From: Scleropages formosus
Taxonomy: Eukaryota; Chordata; Actinopteri; Osteoglossiformes; Osteoglossidae
DNA: 64,000 bases
Direction of reading: 5' to 3'
Assembly: GCF_900964775.1 (NCBI RefSeq)
Contig: NC_041812.1
Location: 14,503,334-14,567,333 of the forward strand
The notes under the pieces were generated by a model that did no database searches, was not told the origin of the DNA, and worked only from the letters and a program-made list of their open reading frames with translations. Of the stretch, positions 58,981-64,000 are shown one piece after another. Position 1 is the stretch's first letter. Every line of letters begins with the position of its first letter. The position numbers and the translations under genes were made by a program.

Positions 58981-59195
58981 GTGGGGGAGGTGTGGTGGCG
59001 CAGTGGGCTTGGTCAGGGCCTGCTCTCTGGTGGGTCTGGGGTTCAAGTCCTGCTTGGGGTGCCTTGTGATGGACTGGCGTCCTGTCCTGGGTGTGTCCCC
59101 TCCCCCTCCAGCCTTACACCCTGTGCTGCTAGGTTGGGCTCGGGCTCGCCGCTACCCTGCTTGACACAAGCAGCTTCAGACTGTGTGTATGTATA
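58981..59195 (+). repeat. SINE-A copy 16
   Basis: Forward copy with head GTGTGGTGGCGCAGTGGGCT, B box GGTTCAAGTCC and a short TGTGTGTATGTATATATA tail. CpG sites are mostly decayed. A (TA)n run precedes it (58,945-58,966). Confidence 0.88.
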
Positions 59196-59955
59196 TATAC
59201 AGATGTAACTCAATATCACAAACAAAATTTAGTGTTATTTATAAGGTTGATGGAAAGTCTAGCAATGTTAACACTGTCACTTTACAAAACCAGGTCTCAG
59301 CTCAGTTAATCACATACAAGTAATTTAAAACGATGTGAAACACTTGTAGTACAGGCAGACCTTATATTCATAGGATTTATTTATGTAACTTCAAGTAACA
59401 TTAGTGTGCGTGTATGTGTAATATTTTAAAAGTTGCAACATTAATACCACATAATATAGGGTTTAGTTTATAAATACGTAAAGGTTCTAATACACATGGA
59501 GTCTTTGCCTAAGCTATCTCGCTGTGTGCTTTAAATCCCAAAATTCTTTGTAAGTATTATAGAGAAAAAGTATACATGTATTTTAAGTGTATATTTGTGT
59601 TATCATGCACTGTTAAATCATGATATACTGCTTCCAGTATAAATGAGTACTGTGTAATTTCATTTGATGAATAGTGTCCATATTTGGCTTTCTCTCCCAT
59701 TTGTAACTTCTTCACGCTGCTGTGCATTGTACTACTGGGCTTTTACTGTAGCGTGGTTTTCCCAGGTGCCTTCTATGTATGTTTATTCAAAGTCAGTGAG
59801 ACCTGCATTTTGAATATCTTCATTTAGTTTTTGCTTATGAATATGTTGTAGCAGGATGTAAAAGAGATTGTTACAGAATGAGGATGAAAACTGTGTGTTG
59901 TATATTTTTGCCAACAATCACACAATGAAATATATTTAACACAAACATACTTCCA
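59196..59955. other. Unannotated stretch
   Basis: AT-rich; no gene or repeat recognised. Confidence 0.35.
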
Positions 59956-59959
59956 TTCA

Positions 59960-60700
59960 GCGTTATAAAACATATTTTTTCTTTCCATCACACATTTTCC
60001 CCAAAACATACAAGCAACAAAATCCAGTGGATGCTTGTGGCATCTCTTTGTATGCATAAAGGAGGAACGGTAACCATTTGTCCCGGTCTTTGCTGGTGTT
60101 GGTGACAAACTTTCTAAGCATGTTTTTCAGAGTTTCATGAAATCTCCGACAAGGCTGTCTATCTGGAGCATCGTGGGGACTCATTTTAATAGCTGTGATG
60201 CCCAAATTATGATGGCACTGTCTCATAATCCAATTAGTAAAATTGATCCCCCTGATTTATCAAAATGCCATCAGGGAAGCCCATTATAGAGGAAAAACTG
60301 GACCAACACACTAATGATCTTGGGTGTGGTAACGGAGAGCGGAGTAAATGCTCCAGGAAATTCAGTGGCATAATCACAAACAACAAGGGCGTGTGTATAC
60401 TCAGCGCTGCTCCTTTTCAGCGGCCGCCTCCATGTCCATCGCAATGCGCCAAAATGGAGCGGAGATAACAGGTAATGGACACAGATGCTCTGTGAGACGT
60501 GGGGACTCAGCTGGTTTTTTTGGAAGACTGGGCTTGTGGAGCAATAGGTGTGTGTATCTGTATACACTGAAGGCCAGAGAAAAGGAAAACTAGCGCTCAG
60601 GTATATTTTCTGAGTGCCTAGGTGACCTGACCATGGTGGTATTGTGAGAGTCAGATGAAGCAGTCGGGACAACTAAGCCTTTGCCTGTGCTCCTGAGAAA
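59960..60700 (-). mobile_element. Ty3/gypsy integrase fossil
   Basis: Minus-strand frames carry the zinc-binding N-terminal region (GHLGTQK ... YCSTSPVFQKN) and catalytic-core phrases of gypsy integrases (VVCDYATEFPGAF, RFHETLKNMLRKFV, PFLLYAY, PQASTGF). Only the integrase part of pol is seen; gag, protease, reverse transcriptase and paired LTRs were not found nearby. The piece is broken, with several breaks, and looks old. Confidence 0.85.
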
Positions 60701-60999
60701 GAGAATTCCATTCTTGATACAGAATTCCTCCACCCCATGATTTATTGAAGTGGTTTTTCCTCAGTTTACTTGGTTAGAAAGGAGTTGTAAGGATTTGTCG
60801 CTGCTTTGCAATAGAGAAAGAGAGCGATGTTTTGTGACGTCACAGTGTGTATAAATTATAATTAACATGGTGAAAATAAAAACGGCACAAGTTCTAATTT
60901 TTGCGGCACAAAACTGCACAAACTCAGAACTAAGAGAATATTGGGGTTTTTTTGTACTCTTTGTCGGGGGGCAGCTTCACGGAGGTGGGGTTGATCATA

Positions 61000-61205
61000 T
61001 GGATCCGAAATTTACAGGTTCGAATCCCATCTGCTGCTATAGTATAGTGACTTTGAGCGCGGTAGTTACCCTGTATTTCTTCAGTACAAATGATCGAACT
61101 GTAGAATTTTGAAGATCATGTCATGATGCGTTGCATTGCATCTGACTTTGGAGAAAAGTCATGTTTGTTAAGTGGACGTATGGTAAACATAAATGAATGT
61201 CAATT
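61000..61205 (+). repeat. SINE-B, diverged
   Basis: 'aggttcgaatcccatctgct' (B box intact), 'ttgagcgcggtagttaccct' and the 3' end 'tgactttggagaaaagtcat' followed by 'aaacataaatgaatgt'. The middle is rearranged. Confidence 0.6.
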
Positions 61206-61339
61206 TTCAGGGTCAGAAACGCATAAAAAATGACAAATATTTTTTAGTAATATTAAATACTTTATTTTCTTTGTGTGTGTGTAGATATATATGTTTGTAT
61301 GTATGTAATCTGTATGGAGACGTACAGTATGACCACGCC

Positions 61340-62340
61340 CTTCTCATGAATATATGGAGCGCGCGTGCCGGTGCTACCGCTGCACGAACGGAAGCGGAAA
61401 GGCCCCTGTGACAGTTCTGCACCTTGTGGTTTGTAAGGATTTATATTCATACATAGTAATTGATATTTTAAAACATCGCTGGAAAAAAAAATCAGCTGTT
61501 TAAACCGAATATTTTAGCAATATACATTAGATGTTACGTAACGTCATTCATTACGTGGGCGAACCAAACACATTTCGATGCGTATATCTCGGCTAAATGT
61601 ATCGGTGCTTGGCTTGGCTTGTGTCGCGTGTGACTTTGACTGTGGAATATTATAGGCAGCGGTTTCATTCACGTTTTCCACAATCCGCACATTTCCATAA
61701 CCCCTGAGTACCCGTGAAGGGTTACAACACTGGTGAAACGCCCGGTTAATAAATGTGGACAGTAATTTACGGTGATCTGCGAATGCGTTGTTTTCATTTG
61801 AAATACGCCCTGTGTTATTTTTGTCCTTCACTGCCAGCATCACTGGAGTGTAGAGTGTTCGTGCGCGTGCGGTTACTGTGTATTTCTGTAGCTGGAGGAG
61901 GACAGGCGGTGGGGAAACGTGTCTTCGCTGTATTCGCGGCGCTGTCCGTTCAGGTAGAGGCCGTGCGTCTCTCTGCGCCCCGACTCACATCAACGGTATG
62001 TAAACACACACCTGACCTGGCTGGTCAGACCTGGGTATCGTGACAGTAGTACGTGGCACCCTGGGCAAAACGTGACAGTTTTCGTTTTCTGTCTAGCTGT
62101 TTTTTAGGCAGCGACGGTACCGTGTCGTACAGGGCTGCGCGGTGCTCCAGCAAAGCTGTGCAAATTGCAATCGCGCATGATGATCGTCCGAAGGCGAAAT
62201 CAAATGTTCCATTCACCATTGCCGCGATACATGATGATAATATGATAATATTCTCCGTCCGAGTCCTACGTCGTGGCGGATGTAGGTCCGAACATTTCTA
62301 TGATCCGATATGATTTTCAGCCTCGTTAAAATCATGCGCG
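61340..62340. promoter_or_regulatory. CpG-rich region, possible start of another gene
   Basis: CG dinucleotides cluster at 61,355-61,400 and again at 61,840-62,330, unlike the AT-rich surroundings. A donor ACG/GTATGT follows base 61,995 on the plus strand. No protein match is seen. It may be the promoter and leader exon of a gene to the right, or one on the minus strand; direction is unclear. Confidence 0.3.
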
Positions 62341-62554
62341 GGAGAGCCCATTTCTATTTTTATCAGGAGTGATAAAAACTTTACTGGGGAAAAAAAAAAA
62401 GAAATTATTCAGACAAAACATGGTGGTTACGTAGGGTTAGGAACCAGGAACCAGGGACCGGTACAGATGGCAGATGGCGCCGATGTCCCGGGCCGTGTGT
62501 CGTGTGCACAGTGCAGCAGTCGCCGGAACCCGTTCAAATACAGTGTGAAGAGAG

Positions 62555-62930
62555 ACGATATTTACATTTACATTTACATTTACATTTATTTATTTAGCAG
62601 ACGCTTTTCTCCAAAGCAACTTCCAATGGATGCTATGTAGTGTTACCAGGCCACACACCAGGCTTATTCACCAAGGTGACTTACACTGCTAGATACACTA
62701 CTTACACTGGATCACTCATCCAATCATCAGTGGAACACACTCTCTCTCTCTGTCACTCACACACTCTGGGGGAACCTGAACAGCATGGCTTTGGATTGTG
62801 GGAGGAAACCAGAGCACCCAGAAGAAACCCATGGAGACACGGGGAGAACGTGCAAACTCTACACAGACTGAGCGGGGATTGAACCCATGTCCTCTCGTAC
62901 TACCCAGGCGACAGGAGCGACGTGTGACGA
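62555..62930 (-). repeat. Composite fish repeat (SINE-B-like end plus V-SINE core)
   Basis: Begins with a (TTTACA)n run and 'ttagcagacgcttttctcc', then 'ccaccaaggtgacttacact'-type text (present as 'caccaaggtgacttacact'), and ends with V-SINE core 'gctttggattgtgggaggaa', 'ccagagcacccagaagaaac', 'ggggagaacgtgcaaactct'. I remember this order as one common teleost element. Confidence 0.6.
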
Positions 62931-62992
62931 CTTCCGTTGCTTCAGTTCACATGCAATACAGTTGCTGTTACTGTGTGACTATAATTCTTACG

Positions 62993-63192
62993 GGGGGGTG
63001 CAGTGGCGCAGTGGGTTGGACCACAGTCCTGTTCTCTGGTGGGTCTGGGGTTCGAGTCCCGCTTGGGGTGCCTTGCGGCGGACTGGCATCCCGTCCTGGG
63101 TGTGTCCCCTCCCCCTCTGGCCTTATGCCCTGTGTTGCCGGGTAGGCTCCGGTTCCCCGGGACAAGCGGTTCTGACAATGTGTGTGTGTGTG
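62993..63192 (+). repeat. SINE-A copy 17
   Basis: Forward copy with complete head, intact B box and short (TG)n tail; the CGACCCCGTATG segment before GGGACAAGCGG is deleted. The exact 13-base duplication TATAATTCTTACG flanks it (62,980-62,992; 63,193-63,205). Confidence 0.94.
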
Positions 63193-63332
63193 TATAATTC
63201 TTACGTTACTGTGACTGTTACTAGCCATAACGTGAAATAATTATGTTGGCTACAGCTGTACATTTAATCAAGTATGCGATATAGCTATTTTATGCAAGTT
63301 AATGCTGACTGGCGGGAATGAACATCCAGTTA

Positions 63333-63523
63333 CAGTAATGCCCAACAAAGGTAATGCGTTCCCCAAAAACCAGTTTGTGCGGTCAGTTCTCATAACTCGA
63401 AGATGTAATTAGTTTCTTTAAATGTTGAAAAACTCCATGCGTTTCCAAGAACCTAAAATCGACACCCATTTATGGTAAAAATCACCAAATCACATTGAAA
63501 TGCACACAGTTAAATACACACAT

Positions 63524-63564
<41 letters not shown>

Positions 63565-64000
63565 CATCTGAACCGCCTGTCCCATACGGGATTGCAGGGA
63601 GCCAGAGCCTAACCCGGCAACTCAGGGCGTAAGGCCGGAGGGGGAGGGGACACACCCAGGACGGGACGCCAGTCCGTCGCAAGGCACCCCAAGCGGGACT
63701 CGAGCCCCAGACCCACTGGAGACCAGGACCCGGTCCAACCCACTGCACCACTGCGCCCCCCCCACAGTTAAATAGTTTACCTTATTTATCAATCATAAGA
63801 CAATATAACCAGGCAGTTTCCTTTCTTCACTGATTTCTTTATAACACTGCTTCACTGGGGACCTGCGCTCCTTCGGTGCTTTCGTGGCCTTGCGCACTAT
63901 ACCCTGTACACTGTACACTTTACCCTGTACACTGCATTCTGTACACTGTACACAAACGCTTGCAAACAAACATGCTTTAATTAATTACATATAAAGAAGG
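63333..64000. mobile_element. Possible Tigger/pogo-like element, left end only
   Basis: TA followed by CAGTAATGCCCAACAAAGGT at 63,333 resembles the left end of the MITE at 9,411 (CAGTAATACC). Text such as CATAACTCGAAG and 'tgcgttccccaaaaac' also fits that group. No right end is seen before the window stops; SINE-A copy 18 interrupts it. Confidence 0.3.
63517..63762 (-). repeat. SINE-A copy 18
   Basis: Reverse full-length copy with a (CA)n tail of about 35 bases and intact head. The exact 12-base duplication CACAGTTAAATA flanks it (63,505-63,516; 63,763-63,774). Confidence 0.94.

Noticed and set aside
1-64000. tRNA genes, CRISPR-like arrays or operons
   Set aside because: All tRNA-like A/B boxes belong to SINE heads; the tandem repeats are simple microsatellites; the genes are intron-split vertebrate genes.

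Overview
This is vertebrate nuclear DNA, almost certainly from a teleost fish. Genes are split by many GT-AG introns, the encoded proteins match vertebrate families end to end, and introns and spacers are packed with fish-type SINEs, Tc1/mariner relatives and simple repeats. The commonest SINE (18 copies) resembles one I remember from bony-tongue fishes (Osteoglossiformes); that placement is from memory and weak.

Four protein-coding genes can be read exon by exon. (1) flot1 (+, 3,575 to about 10,902), flotillin-1, with 418 codons up to a conserved Ser-Ile-Ser-Gln end; its last short coding exon was not found. (2) znf384 (-, 25,684 down to 17,088), an eight-finger C2H2 regulator of 569 residues in ten coding exons, including a duplicated two-finger exon. 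(3) gnb3 (+, 38,569-43,311), the 340-residue G protein beta-3 subunit, complete. (4) slc2a3 (+, 46,475-57,153), the GLUT3 glucose transporter, 518 residues in ten coding exons, complete. flot1 and znf384 converge, znf384 and gnb3 diverge, and gnb3 and slc2a3 run in tandem. CpG-containing segments with good splice donors mark likely non-coding first exons of flot1, znf384 and slc2a3; a weaker candidate exists for gnb3.

The rest is mostly repeats. SINE-A (tRNA-derived, with a CA/TG or ATCC tail) occurs 18 times, many copies with clear target-site duplications, but is absent from the 21 kb holding znf384. A second tRNA-derived SINE (SINE-B) and V-SINE/DANA-like copies are older. Three Tigger/pogo-like non-autonomous DNA transposons have readable inverted ends and TA duplications; one holds a SINE fragment beside a 104-base near-perfect hairpin. 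There are also pieces of an L1-like LINE, an L2-like LINE, a Tc1 transposase, a broken Ty3/gypsy integrase fossil and a probable solo LTR. The right end (57-64 kb) is repeat-rich, with a CpG-rich stretch near 61.8-62.3 kb that may start another gene.

The genes do not form one pathway: membrane-raft scaffold, transcription factor, phototransduction G protein subunit and neuronal glucose carrier. In human, from memory, the last three lie together on 12p13 while FLOT1 is on 6p21, so the layout is mainly of synteny interest. I found no tRNA or rRNA gene, no CRISPR array and no evidence of a new biological system.
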